Source of the DNA: Campylobacterota bacterium
Lineage (GTDB): Bacteria; Campylobacterota; Campylobacteria; Campylobacterales; Sulfurimonadaceae
Direction: 5' to 3'
DNA length: 44,215 nucleotides
Assembly: GCA_023379705.1 (NCBI GenBank)
Contig: JAMCPS010000148.1
Span: forward strand, 1 to 44,215
Position numbers and translations under genes: made by a program
Shown: piece after piece, positions 1 through 10,691 of the stretch
How the letters are laid out: the number at the start of each line of letters is the position of its first letter
How positions within the stretch are numbered: the stretch's first letter is position 1
Notes under the pieces: model-generated
Told to the model about the DNA's origin: nothing
Seen by the model: the letters and a program-made list of their open reading frames with translations, nothing else
Database searches by the model: none

Positions 1-59
1 GTTAAGGGGAAGAAAGGATAATCCGATAGATGATTATTATTTTTATTTGAAGGCTTTTC

Positions 60-1124
60 GTGTATGAACTGTTAGAGTCATTTTGGTCGTTGAGTCAAGA
101 TATGGGAATCTATATACTGCTTGGTCTTTTGGCGGCGGGTGTACTGCATCAGTTTGTGCGTGAGTCATGGATTCAAAAGCATTTAGGAGCTAAAACGCAC
201 AATGCAGTTTTTAAAGCGGCATTGTTTGGGGTACCTTTGCCATTGTGTTCGTGCAGCGTTATCCCCTTTGCGGCGACACTACAACGTAATGGCGCATCCA
301 AGGGGGCAACACTCTCCTTTTTGATTTCAACACCCATTACGGGAGTAGACTCTATGTTGGCGACGTTTGGAATGTTTGGGGGTGTATTTACTGCATATCG
401 AGTGGCAAGTTCTGTTGTGATCGCAATTACTGCAGGGATGTTGATGAATATTTTCGAACCTGAAGAAGCTCCTAAAAAAGGTTTTTCATTTAGTGCAACC
501 GCTCCACTCAATCCCGTTAAACCAATCCATACAGCGAGTAAAGAGCTACGCCCAAAATTTTCATTGTACGATGTATTCCACTATGGACTGGTTACGCTAT
601 TGGGAAGTTTTAGTAAACCGCTTTTTTGGGGATTGTTGATTGGAGCAATGATTACCGCCGCAATGCCTACAAATCTGCATCAGTTCTTTGGAGACAACCG
701 CTTATTGGGATATTTGATTGCTGTTGCGATTGCGGCACCAATGTATGTGTGCGCTACGGCCTCTTTGCCTATTGCCGCATCATTGGTTCTCGCAGGGGTA
801 TCACCTGGGGCGGCATTTATTTTCTTAAGTGCTGGACCTGCGACGAATACCGTGACGATGAGTGTGGTTAAATCGATGCTGGGGATGCGGGCTCTCTTGA
901 TTTATTTGGGTGTTATTGTAGGAGGAAGTATTTTATTTGGAGCTTTGATTGATATGGGGTTTGACACTTTAAGTATCGAGATGTATACGGATATGCACGA
1001 ACATCATGGTTGGATACAGCAAGGCAGCGCGATTATTATGTTAGGTCTCATTGCTTGGCATTTTGTCAGTGGATGGTTTAAGAAGAAAGAAAAAAGTTGC
1101 GGTGGCGGTTCGTGCTGTTCGTAA
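60..1124 (+). CDS. SO_0444-type heavy-metal efflux permease
   Basis: This is a 354-residue polytopic inner-membrane permease of the DUF318/ArsP-like superfamily, the branch often named SO_0444 family Cu/Zn efflux. Family knowledge suggests export of a soft metal or metalloid; the exact substrate is inference. About eight hydrophobic segments are visible. The family hallmark PLPLCSCSV lies near residues 58-66, with further small-residue motifs (STPITGVDS, and SAGPATNT later on). The C-terminus is cytosolic-looking and Cys-rich (KSCGGGSCCS), a plausible metal-binding tail. The start is a GTG at 60, chosen because GAAGG lies just upstream at a suitable distance; an ATG at 64 is out of frame. A 39-codon secreted peptide gene follows 29 bases downstream and is probably cotranscribed. 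Confidence 0.85.
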   Translation: MYELLESFWSLSQDMGIYILLGLLAAGVLHQFVRESWIQKHLGAKTHNAVFKAALFGVPLPLCSCSVIPFAATLQRNGASKGATLSFLISTPITGVDSMLATFGMFGGVFTAYRVASSVVIAITAGMLMNIFEPEEAPKKGFSFSATAPLNPVKPIHTASKELRPKFSLYDVFHYGLVTLLGSFSKPLFWGLLIGAMITAAMPTNLHQFFGDNRLLGYLIAVAIAAPMYVCATASLPIAASLVLAGVSPGAAFIFLSAGPATNTVTMSVVKSMLGMRALLIYLGVIVGGSILFGALIDMGFDTLSIEMYTDMHEHHGWIQQGSAIIMLGLIAWHFVSGWFKKKEKSCGGGSCCS

Positions 1125-1153
1125 AATACATTTGATAAAAAGGAGAGTGAAAA

Positions 1154-1273
1154 ATGAAATATGCAGTTGCATTTGTTATGTTAGTTACTTTGGTTTTTGC
1201 AGTAGACAGCAATGTCAGTCAAAAAAAGCCGGTTAAAAAAGTGTATCCTAAAGGTACAATAGCCACTCATTAA
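1154..1273 (+). CDS. 39-aa secreted peptide, function unknown
   Basis: A 39-codon reading frame begins at an ATG preceded by a strong AAAGGAGAG ribosome site. The product starts MKYAVAFVMLVTLVFA, a convincing short signal peptide. It is followed by VDSNVSQKKPVKKVYPKGTIATH, a basic, Pro/Lys-containing mature peptide of roughly 20-23 residues. No cysteine, haem motif or lipobox is present. It lies 29 bases after the metal permease, which suggests one transcript and perhaps a periplasmic accessory role; that link is inference. Its last codons overlap the 3' end of the convergent DUF2238-type gene by four bases. I do not recognise a named family. Confidence 0.6.
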   Translation: MKYAVAFVMLVTLVFAVDSNVSQKKPVKKVYPKGTIATH

Positions 1274-1857
1274 ATGGGATTATCGGTTTTCTTTCTATAG
1301 CAGAATAAAAAAGCCAAAATAGTACCTAAATGCCCCAGCGCCATATCTTTTTGAGCATCCCACTCATCTCCCTGCGTCCCTAAAAACGCCGTTCCCAATT
1401 CTGGATTGGTCATTTCGGTTGCGATCCACTCTATGACTTCATATACTCCCGACGAGGCGATAAGAAAGAGAAAAGTGACAATCAATGCTGTTCGTTTTGA
1501 CGTCCAAAAAGAGCTGAAAAGTTCATAAAGTGGGGAAAAGAGTAGAAATCCGAATAAGAAATGGACAAGCCGATCATAATGATTACGTTCAAAGCCAAAT
1601 AGCTCAGTGACGGGTGAGAACCATGGCATTTCACTGTACGTGTAGTGTGAACCGATGCTGTGCAATATGAAAAAGATAAAGAGCATCCATAAGCTCATAG
1701 GTGAAAAATGGAGACGTTTATCAGACCAGAAAATTATCGGAATTGCAATAAAAACGAGAATATTTTCAAGCCACCAGTCATCACGATAGGATGGATCAAT
1801 GGCTAAGAATACCCATATGACGATATAAAATAAAAAAAGTAAATAATTAAGTTTCAT
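1270..1857 (-). CDS. DUF2238/YjdF-type membrane protein
   Basis: This 195-residue integral membrane protein has about five to six hydrophobic helices. It resembles the DUF2238 (YjdF) family in the pattern HSIGSHYTYSEMPWF, followed by FERNHYDRLVHFLFGFLL and YEVIEWIATEM. These carry several conserved polar residues (His, Tyr, Asp, Arg, Glu) buried within or beside helices. The LGTQGDEWDAQKDMALGHLG segment near the C-terminus is also typical. The molecular role of the family is not established to my knowledge. The ATG at 1857 lies about 50 bases downstream of the last tRNA gene on the same strand and no strong promoter is visible between them, so read-through from the tRNA operon is possible. 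Confidence 0.75.
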   Translation of the reverse strand: MKLNYLLFLFYIVIWVFLAIDPSYRDDWWLENILVFIAIPIIFWSDKRLHFSPMSLWMLFIFFILHSIGSHYTYSEMPWFSPVTELFGFERNHYDRLVHFLFGFLLFSPLYELFSSFWTSKRTALIVTFLFLIASSGVYEVIEWIATEMTNPELGTAFLGTQGDEWDAQKDMALGHLGTILAFLFCYRKKTDNPI

Positions 1858-1907
1858 AGATGAATGGTAACATAGAAAGTTGGAAAATTAAGAGGGATGT
1901 AGAATTG

Positions 1908-1984
1908 TGGCGCAGCCGACGAGACTCGAACTCGCGACCTCCTGCGTGACAGGCAGGCGTTCTAACCAACTGAACTACGGCTGC
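1908..1984 (-). tRNA. tRNA-Asp (GTC), copy 2
   Basis: This 77-nt cloverleaf pairs acceptor arms GCAGCCG and CGGCTGC, with discriminator G and an encoded CCA. The anticodon loop CTGTCAC gives anticodon GTC (Asp). The T-loop TTCGAGT and the D-arm GTTCAGTTGGTTAGAAC are standard. It is identical to the copy at 2093-2169 and is the last gene of the tRNA operon. Confidence 0.97.
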
Positions 1985-1996
1985 ACAACTAAATAA

Positions 1997-2072
1997 TGGT
2001 GGGAATTACAAGACTCGAACTTGTGACATCTACCTTGTAAGGGTAGCGCTCTACCAACTGAGCTAAACTCCC
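1997..2072 (-). tRNA. tRNA-Val (TAC), copy 2
   Basis: This 76-nt cloverleaf pairs acceptor arms GGGAGTT and AATTCCC with one G-U pair, discriminator A and an encoded CCA. The anticodon loop CTTACAA gives TAC (Val). It is identical to the copy at 2183-2258. Only 12 bases separate it from the Asp gene downstream. Confidence 0.97.
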
Positions 2073-2092
2073 GAAGAGTAATAAAAATAAAA

Positions 2093-2169
2093 TGGCGCAG
2101 CCGACGAGACTCGAACTCGCGACCTCCTGCGTGACAGGCAGGCGTTCTAACCAACTGAACTACGGCTGC
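2093..2169 (-). tRNA. tRNA-Asp (GTC), copy 1
   Basis: The 77-nt sequence and fold are the same as at 1908-1984, with anticodon GTC and CCA encoded. It sits between two identical tRNA-Val genes, so the operon contains a tandem Val-Asp pair. Confidence 0.97.
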
Positions 2170-2182
2170 ACATTTTGACTAA

Positions 2183-2258
2183 TGGTGGGAATTACAAGAC
2201 TCGAACTTGTGACATCTACCTTGTAAGGGTAGCGCTCTACCAACTGAGCTAAACTCCC
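2183..2258 (-). tRNA. tRNA-Val (TAC), copy 1
   Basis: The 76-nt sequence is identical to 1997-2072, with anticodon TAC and CCA encoded. It is the third gene of the operon in transcription order. Confidence 0.97.
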
Positions 2259-2278
2259 ATGTCTTCTATTTGAACAAA

Positions 2279-2354
2279 TGGCGACCCCTAAAGGATTTGA
2301 ACCTCTGTTCCTACCATGAAGTGATAGTGTCCTTGGCCACTAGACGAAAGGGTC
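2279..2354 (-). tRNA. tRNA-Glu (TTC)
   Basis: This 76-nt cloverleaf carries anticodon loop ACTTCAT (anticodon TTC, Glu), discriminator G and an encoded CCA. The T-loop is TTCAAAT. It is second in the operon, 13 bases downstream of tRNA-Lys. Confidence 0.96.
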
Positions 2355-2367
2355 AATCGACTACACA

Positions 2368-2443
2368 TGGTGTCCCGTGATGGATTCGAACCATCGACCC
2401 CTTCATTAAAAGTGAAATGCTCTACCAGCTGAGCTAACGGGAC
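2368..2443 (-). tRNA. tRNA-Lys (TTT)
   Basis: This 76-nt cloverleaf has acceptor GTCCCGT paired with ACGGGAC, anticodon loop CTTTTAA (TTT, Lys) and an encoded CCA. It is the first gene of the tRNA operon and lies directly downstream of a consensus promoter. Confidence 0.97.
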
Positions 2444-2482
2444 CTCTTCAATCATCATACAAACGGTGATTGGGAGGGCGAA

Positions 2483-2511
2483 ATTATAGGGGAAACGAGC
2501 TTTATTGTCAA
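2483..2511 (-). promoter_or_regulatory. Consensus sigma70 promoter of tRNA operon
   Basis: On the minus strand TTGACA (2506-2511) and TATAAT (2483-2488) are separated by exactly 17 bases, a perfect match to both consensus hexamers. The region just after the -10 box is rich in C and G (TTCGCCCTCCC). Such a discriminator in stable-RNA promoters usually confers growth-rate and stringent control. The first tRNA begins about 40 bases downstream of the -10 box. Confidence 0.92.
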
Positions 2512-2522
2512 GCTAAAATGTC

Positions 2523-3617
2523 TCAATGGGCAAAAAACAATTCTCTGTCGCTGTTAATAAGCATCTTGACGGCCATTAAAACGCTTTGTTCTTGAATGTA
2601 TCGACGGTCTCCATGAAACATAAACCGCTCTGTGTGGACGGATGTTTTAGAGCGTGCGCTGATATAAACGGTTCCTACAGGTTTCGTATCGGTTCCTCCT
2701 GTCGGTCCTGCTATTCCGCTTATTGCGAGAGCATAATCGGCATAGCTTACATTCATGGCTCCCTCAGACATCTGATTGACCACATCTGCACTCACGGCAC
2801 CATGAGTTTCGAGCGATTCATCGTCTACGGCGAGCCAATTGGCTTTGAGGACGTTATCGTAGGTGATTAACGACCCCTCATATATTGATGAAGCACCGCT
2901 GTGCGACGTAAAATAATAGGCAAGTAGGCCACCGCTGCAACTCTCAGCGAAAGAAACTTTTTTGTTATTTTTATGGAGGCGCTCAATGATGAAGGAGGCT
3001 ATGTCTCCTGCTGTGATAACTTTATGGCTCATAAGCCCCTTGGTGGAAGCGATAAATTGAGCGAGGTTACCGTGCTTGCGTGTGTGTATTTTGAGTTTAA
3101 GCCATCCATCAACCAATTCACTGAACTCTAATCGAACATCAAAGGTTTGGGATAAGGGTTCCAGCAGGGTCTGAGCACTGGAAATATCTTCGTTAAAAAT
3201 ATGAATGACGGCATTGCGATGTTCATCTTCGATCAAGATTTGTGGAAGTGGTTTACCTTCGTGTGCTTGAATAACATTGATATCCGAAGAATTGTAGTTG
3301 AGTAAATAACTGCCATTTTCCAAGATACTGGCGCGAGAGGGGATAAGCATTTGGTCTTTTAGGATTTGATTATCGGCCGTAACGGTGCTTAGCAGTTTTC
3401 CGACGATCGTAAAAGTGCTTTTAGTAGTGATGATGATAACTTTTGATTCGTGTTTGAGGAGTTCTTCAAGATGGAGGAATAGCCCCTTGTCCGATTCGTC
3501 AAAATAAGAAATAGAATCAATCGCAGCCAGAGTTGATTTAAGTGTTCGTAAGATGTAGCGTTCGTATGCCTCGTTGAGGGTGAGTCGATTGCCAACAAAA
3601 ATGATATCCCGTTTCAT
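2523..3617 (-). CDS. CinA-family protein (PncC-like C-terminal domain)
   Basis: This protein has 364 residues when started at the ATG giving MKRDIIFVGNRL; a longer frame to 3653 runs into the ileS promoter region. The C-terminal part, about residues 200-360, is a clear CinA/PncC nicotinamide-nucleotide amidase domain: VSFAESCSGGLLA, then SGIAGPTGGTDTKPVGTVY and a terminal FHGDRRYIQEQSV block. Known members convert nicotinamide mononucleotide to nicotinate mononucleotide in pyridine-nucleotide salvage. The N-terminal part occupies the place of the MoCF-like domain of full-length CinA but lacks its usual Gly/Asp-rich core (TGGLGPT.DD), so it is divergent. It is transcribed divergently from ileS. 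Amidase function is probable; the N-terminal role is unknown. Confidence 0.8.
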   Translation of the reverse strand: MKRDIIFVGNRLTLNEAYERYILRTLKSTLAAIDSISYFDESDKGLFLHLEELLKHESKVIIITTKSTFTIVGKLLSTVTADNQILKDQMLIPSRASILENGSYLLNYNSSDINVIQAHEGKPLPQILIEDEHRNAVIHIFNEDISSAQTLLEPLSQTFDVRLEFSELVDGWLKLKIHTRKHGNLAQFIASTKGLMSHKVITAGDIASFIIERLHKNNKKVSFAESCSGGLLAYYFTSHSGASSIYEGSLITYDNVLKANWLAVDDESLETHGAVSADVVNQMSEGAMNVSYADYALAISGIAGPTGGTDTKPVGTVYISARSKTSVHTERFMFHGDRRYIQEQSVLMAVKMLINSDRELFFAH

Positions 3618-3692
3618 GCTTTTTCCGGTAATAAATTTGGAACAGTATAGCATAGCTGTCCATATGACAGCAAAAATTAATCCCCAAACCGC

Positions 3693-3698
3693 TATAAT
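3693..3698 (+). promoter_or_regulatory. -10 box upstream of ileS
   Basis: A perfect TATAAT lies 35 bases before the ileS ATG, inside the 115-base divergent region between cinA and ileS. No good TTGACA stands 16-18 bases upstream. That is common in Campylobacterota, where the -35 element is weakly conserved. Confidence 0.6.
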
Positions 3699-3732
3699 CT
3701 GCCACTTTTATACGCATATTTTAAGGGATGAG

Positions 3733-6486
3733 ATGGATTATAAAGATACCCTCCTACTACCTCAAACACAGTTTCCGATGCGCGGAAATTTGGTTAACAA
3801 TGAGCCGCAGCGTTATGCTGCGTGGATCGCCAAAGATGTTTATGGCAAGATGAAGACCAACCGCAAAGGTGCACCGACCTTTACCCTGCATGACGGTCCC
3901 CCTTATGCCAATGGACATACCCATATAGGTCATGCACTCAATAAAATTCTCAAAGACATTATCGTCAAATACAATTATTTTAACGGTAAATCGGTCCGTT
4001 TTACTCCGGGTTGGGATTGCCACGGTTTGCCAATCGAGCAGCAAGTCGAAAAAAAGCTGGGCGGAAAACAGAAAAAAGAGCTTTTGAGCAAGGCAGAAGT
4101 GCGCAAACTTTGCCGTGCGCATGCGAGTGAATTTGTGGATATTCAGCGTGAAGAATTCAAAAAGCTCGGGGTGATAGCAGATTGGGATAAGCCCTATTTG
4201 ACGATGGATTATAAATTTGAAGCCAATATTTACCGAACACTGTGTTCTGTAGCGAAAAAAGGGCTCTTGATTGAGCGATCCAAGCCTGTTTACTGGAGCT
4301 GGGCTGAGCGTACCGCACTGGCGGAAGCTGAAGTAGAGTACGAAGATAAAGAAGATTACTCAATCTATGTCGCGTTTGAGCTTTCCGATGAAGCAAAAAT
4401 ACGTGCAGGAATGGAAGGTAAAGCGGCAATGGTTATCTGGACGACAACTCCTTGGACATTGCCAGCGAATACAGGTATATCTCTCAATCCTGAAGAGGTC
4501 TATGTTCGCACAGCCGATGGCTACATCGTCGCCGAAAAACGGTACGAAGCGATGCTGGAAGAGGGTGTTTTCACAGGCGCCGTCGTGCAGAAAATCGAAG
4601 CGAAAAAACTGGAAAACCTTTATGCTATCAATCCTCTTAACGGTCGCGGTTCTCATCTCGTACTTGGCGAGCACGTTTTGATGGAAAACGGTTCGGGTTG
4701 TGTTCACACAGCTCCGGGCCATGGTGAAGACGATTATCGCATTGGTTTGGTTTACAATCTCGAAGTAGTTATGCCGGTCGATGAGACGGGATGTTATGAC
4801 AACACGATCGTTACCGAAAAACTGCTTCCGAATCCTGAAAGTTTCGTAGGGACTCATATTTTCAAAGCCAATGAGCCGATTATTGAATTACTGGGTCAAA
4901 GTGCCCTTAAAGTATCCAAATTCCGCCACTCGTATCCGCATTGCTGGAGATCACATACTCCATTGATTTTCCGTGCAACGAAGCAATGGTTTATCAGTGT
5001 CGATGGAACGCCTAATGGTGAATCAAAGACGCTTCGTGAAATCGCGTTGGGCGAAGTGGCAAAAACTTCTTTTTACCCTGAAACAGGCCGTAACCGCCTC
5101 AATGCTATGGTTGAAAACCGTCCTGACTGGTGTATTTCCCGTCAACGCGACTGGGGTGTTCCGATTGCACTTTTCCGTGTCAAAGAGACGGGTGAAGTGA
5201 TTTTGGATGAGAAAGTCCTTAACTTTACCGCGATGATTTTTGAGATGCACGGCAGTGATGCGTGGTACTCGATGAGTATTCCTGAACTTCTTTATCCGGG
5301 ATGTCCTCATAAAGCGGACGATTTGGAAAAAGTAACCGACATTTTGGATGTATGGTTTGACAGCGGTTCGACATGGAATGCAGTGCTTAAATCACGTAAC
5401 TACGATGCGGGAACGTATCCGGCTGATCTTTATGTTGAAGGTTCAGACCAGCATCGCGGATGGTTCCAATCATCACTGTTTCTCAGTACGGCAGTCGAAC
5501 ACGTAGCCCCGTATAAAGCACTTTTAACCCACGGATTTACCGTCGATGAAAAGGGCGAGAAAATGTCCAAGTCAAAGGGTAACGTGGTTGCTCCTGACAG
5601 TGTCTTAAAAGAATACGGATCAGAGATTTTACGTCTATGGGTTGCGATGAGCGATTATCAAGGGGATCTGAAAATTTCAGGTAATATCCTCAAGCAGACA
5701 TCAGAACAGTACCGTAAACTGCGTAATACGTTCCGTATTATGCTGGCGAACATTGATGGATTAGACGCAATTGTACCGTACAGTGAAATGGGTGAGATCG
5801 ATAAATGGATTGTTGCAAAGGCAAAAGAAGTTTTTGATGAAACGCATAGATTGTTTGGCGAATATAATTTTGTACATGGCATGAGCGGTCTAAATTACTT
5901 TATCGTCAATGAACTCAGCGGTGTGTACATCGATATTACCAAAGACCGTATGTATTGTGATGCTAAAGAGTCGATTGAACGCCGTTCAAGTCAGAGTGCT
6001 ATGGCAATCATTGCCCGCTCAATGCTCGGACTCATTGCACCTATTTTGACCTACACGGCAGATGAGATTTTTGAAAATGCTCCTGCAGTTATAAAAGGGG
6101 ATGCAAGCGATATTTTTGACATTACCTACAGTCCGATCGATCCGGTAGAAAGTGATTGGGCCGAAGATCGCGCAAAACTTATTCGCGAGTCTTTTAATGA
6201 AATTGTTGATGGATTAAAAAAAGAAAAAGTGATCAAAAATACCCTTGAGTTGGTAATTTCTACTGATATGCACCCGATGTTTAATAAAGCGGATATTGAA
6301 GAGTTTTTAGTGATCTCTAAATGGTGTAAATGTGAATTGAACGATATTCTAGGAACATTTAACGTTGAAGGATGGACATTTAAAGTAGCTAAAGCTACTA
6401 AAGCAAAATGTCCGCGTTGTTGGAAATACCACAGTGTAGACGAAGAGACAGTCTGTGAGCGTTGTGCATCAGTGGTGGGTGTATGA
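3733..6486 (+). CDS. ileS: Isoleucyl-tRNA synthetase
   Basis: This 917-residue class I synthetase charges tRNA-Ile. The ATG at 3733 is chosen because it follows TAAGGGATGAG and gives the family-typical N-terminus MDYKDTLLLPQT; the open frame extends upstream without a ribosome site. The HIGH-type motif (GHTHIGHAL) is near residues 61-69. The KMSKS motif (GEKMSKSKGN) is near residue 610. The CP1 editing domain lies between them (WTTTPWTLPAN). The C-terminal zinc finger is intact (CPRCW ... CERC). Length matches the bacterial family. It heads a long gene train, and its TGA overlaps the next small ORF as ATGA. Confidence 0.98.
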   Translation: MDYKDTLLLPQTQFPMRGNLVNNEPQRYAAWIAKDVYGKMKTNRKGAPTFTLHDGPPYANGHTHIGHALNKILKDIIVKYNYFNGKSVRFTPGWDCHGLPIEQQVEKKLGGKQKKELLSKAEVRKLCRAHASEFVDIQREEFKKLGVIADWDKPYLTMDYKFEANIYRTLCSVAKKGLLIERSKPVYWSWAERTALAEAEVEYEDKEDYSIYVAFELSDEAKIRAGMEGKAAMVIWTTTPWTLPANTGISLNPEEVYVRTADGYIVAEKRYEAMLEEGVFTGAVVQKIEAKKLENLYAINPLNGRGSHLVLGEHVLMENGSGCVHTAPGHGEDDYRIGLVYNLEVVMPVDETGCYDNTIVTEKLLPNPESFVGTHIFKANEPIIELLGQSALKVSKFRHSYPHCWRSHTPLIFRATKQWFISVDGTPNGESKTLREIALGEVAKTSFYPETGRNRLNAMVENRPDWCISRQRDWGVPIALFRVKETGEVILDEKVLNFTAMIFEMHGSDAWYSMSIPELLYPGCPHKADDLEKVTDILDVWFDSGSTWNAVLKSRNYDAGTYPADLYVEGSDQHRGWFQSSLFLSTAVEHVAPYKALLTHGFTVDEKGEKMSKSKGNVVAPDSVLKEYGSEILRLWVAMSDYQGDLKISGNILKQTSEQYRKLRNTFRIMLANIDGLDAIVPYSEMGEIDKWIVAKAKEVFDETHRLFGEYNFVHGMSGLNYFIVNELSGVYIDITKDRMYCDAKESIERRSSQSAMAIIARSMLGLIAPILTYTADEIFENAPAVIKGDASDIFDITYSPIDPVESDWAEDRAKLIRESFNEIVDGLKKEKVIKNTLELVISTDMHPMFNKADIEEFLVISKWCKCELNDILGTFNVEGWTFKVAKATKAKCPRCWKYHSVDEETVCERCASVVGV

Positions 6487-6604
6487 TCGACGTTACGCAA
6501 AGTGTGCCAATGAGTTTTATCATTGAAACGATTGGCGTTATTTTCGCAGTTATAGCGGTTGGTATTTTAATGGTCAGATATGCAAAACGAACAAAGGAGA
6601 ACAG

Positions 6605-6608
<4 letters not shown>
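6483..6608 (+). CDS. 41-aa single-pass membrane peptide, unknown
   Basis: A 41-codon frame begins at an ATG overlapping the ileS stop codon (ATGA). Its TGA overlaps the TTG start of gatA (TTGA). The product is a short polar N-terminus ([10 protein letters not shown]), one hydrophobic helix of about 20 residues (residues 12-31), then a basic tail [10 protein letters not shown]. This fits an N-out, C-in single-span membrane peptide by the positive-inside rule. The gatA ribosome site (AAAGGAG) lies inside its last codons. The perfect end-to-end coupling between two essential translation genes argues that it is genuinely translated. I do not recognise a named family, and it could act simply as a translational bridge. 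Confidence 0.65.
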
Positions 6609-9396
<2,788 letters not shown>

Positions 9397-9411
9397 ATAG
9401 AAAGGGTAAAC

Positions 9412-10683
9412 ATGCAATTACAAACAGAAGCACTCCACGCTGGCTACGAAAAAGACGGTCAAAGAACAATGGCAGTACCTATGTACATGAGTACGGCATT
9501 TGATTTTGGGAGTACCGATTTTGCGGCGAGTAGTTTTAACCTAGAACAAGGGACCGATAACGTCTATACTCGAGTAGGCAACCCCACAACAGCAGTTTTG
9601 GAAAAACGATTTGCCGTTTTAGAAGGTGGAAGCGGTGCATTAGCTGTAAGCAGTGGAATGAGTGCGATATTTTATAGCATTCTCAATGTCGCACAAGCCG
9701 GTGATAATATTATCGTTGCCAATCAACTCTACGGTGGAACAGTTACTCTATTTTCTCAAACATTAAAACGATTGGGGATTGAAGCTCGTTTCTTTGATAT
9801 TCATTCACCTGATACTGTTGAAGGGTTGGTGGATGATCACACCAAATGTCTATTTTTTGAGAGCATTACGAATCCAAGTATCGATGTTCCAAATTTTGAT
9901 GTATTGATAGCAATAGCAAACAAACATAATATTCTTACGATCGTTGATAACACCGTTGCGACCCCTATGTTATGTCAGCCATTATTATTGGGAGTGGATG
10001 TTGTCGTTCACAGTGCAAGTAAATATACTACAGGGCAAGGGCTTGCAATTGGCGGATTGATCGTAGAGCGAAAGAATCTTGCGGAAAAAATCAAAGGAAA
10101 CCTTCGTTATCCCGATTTTAACGCACCCGAAGTAAGTTATCATGGATTGGTTTTTGCTGATTCTGTTGTGAGCGGTATATTGTTTACCTTTAGAGCCAGA
10201 ATGATATTGATGCGTGATACGGGTGCAGTCTTAAGTCCTTTTAATGCGTGGTTGTTTATTCAAGGGGTTGAGACGTTGTCATTACGGATGAAGCAACACT
10301 CTCAAAGTGCGTTAAGTATTGCCCAATGGCTTGAGAATCATCCTCGTATAAAAAAAGTGAACTATCCGTTGCTTAAAAGTGATAAAAGCCACACCAATGC
10401 ACAGAAATATCTGAGCAAAGGGGCGAGTGGATTGTTGAGTTTTGAAGTAGAAAACTTTGAAATGGCAAAAAAAGTACTGGATAATGTTAATATCTTCTCT
10501 ATCGTAGCTAATATCGGAGACAGTAAATCGATCATCAACCATTCTGCCTCTACAACACATCAGCAACTAAGTCCAGATGAGTTGAAAAAAGCAGGCGTGA
10601 GTGAAGGTTTGATCCGTTTAAGCGTAGGATTGGAAGATTGTGACGATTTAATTGCTGACTTGAAACAGGCATTGGACGCGTAA
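9412..10683 (+). CDS. metY: O-acetylhomoserine sulfhydrylase (MetY type)
   Basis: This 423-residue PLP enzyme of the Cys/Met metabolism (gamma-family) fold joins sulfide to O-acetylhomoserine to give homocysteine. The PLP lysine lies in HSASKYTTGQG at about residue 204. The substrate loop YTRVGNPTTAVLE and the C-terminal SKSIINHSASTTHQQ and RLSVGLED motifs match MetY. The 423-residue length, with an insertion after the PLP lysine, fits MetY better than the shorter MetB/MetC enzymes. metX, which makes the substrate, follows eight bases later, giving a direct sulfhydrylation route to methionine that suits a sulfide-rich lifestyle. Confidence 0.93.
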   Translation: MQLQTEALHAGYEKDGQRTMAVPMYMSTAFDFGSTDFAASSFNLEQGTDNVYTRVGNPTTAVLEKRFAVLEGGSGALAVSSGMSAIFYSILNVAQAGDNIIVANQLYGGTVTLFSQTLKRLGIEARFFDIHSPDTVEGLVDDHTKCLFFESITNPSIDVPNFDVLIAIANKHNILTIVDNTVATPMLCQPLLLGVDVVVHSASKYTTGQGLAIGGLIVERKNLAEKIKGNLRYPDFNAPEVSYHGLVFADSVVSGILFTFRARMILMRDTGAVLSPFNAWLFIQGVETLSLRMKQHSQSALSIAQWLENHPRIKKVNYPLLKSDKSHTNAQKYLSKGASGLLSFEVENFEMAKKVLDNVNIFSIVANIGDSKSIINHSASTTHQQLSPDELKKAGVSEGLIRLSVGLEDCDDLIADLKQALDA

Positions 10684-10691
10684 AGAGACCT

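Noticed and set aside
626-871. Cys-rich plus-strand frame inside the metal permease gene
   Set aside because: It is a frame-shifted shadow of the permease; the in-frame product has the family motifs throughout.
1908-2443. tRNA cluster as an integration (att) site
   Set aside because: The repeated segments are whole functional tRNA genes; no integrase, phage gene or partial tRNA 3' copy is seen nearby.
4157-4857. Long minus-strand frames inside ileS
   Set aside because: They are antisense to a fully conserved synthetase, lack start signals and look compositionally random.
9397-9411. SAM or other riboswitch before metY/metX
   Set aside because: Only 15 bases separate guaB and metY, enough for a ribosome site alone.
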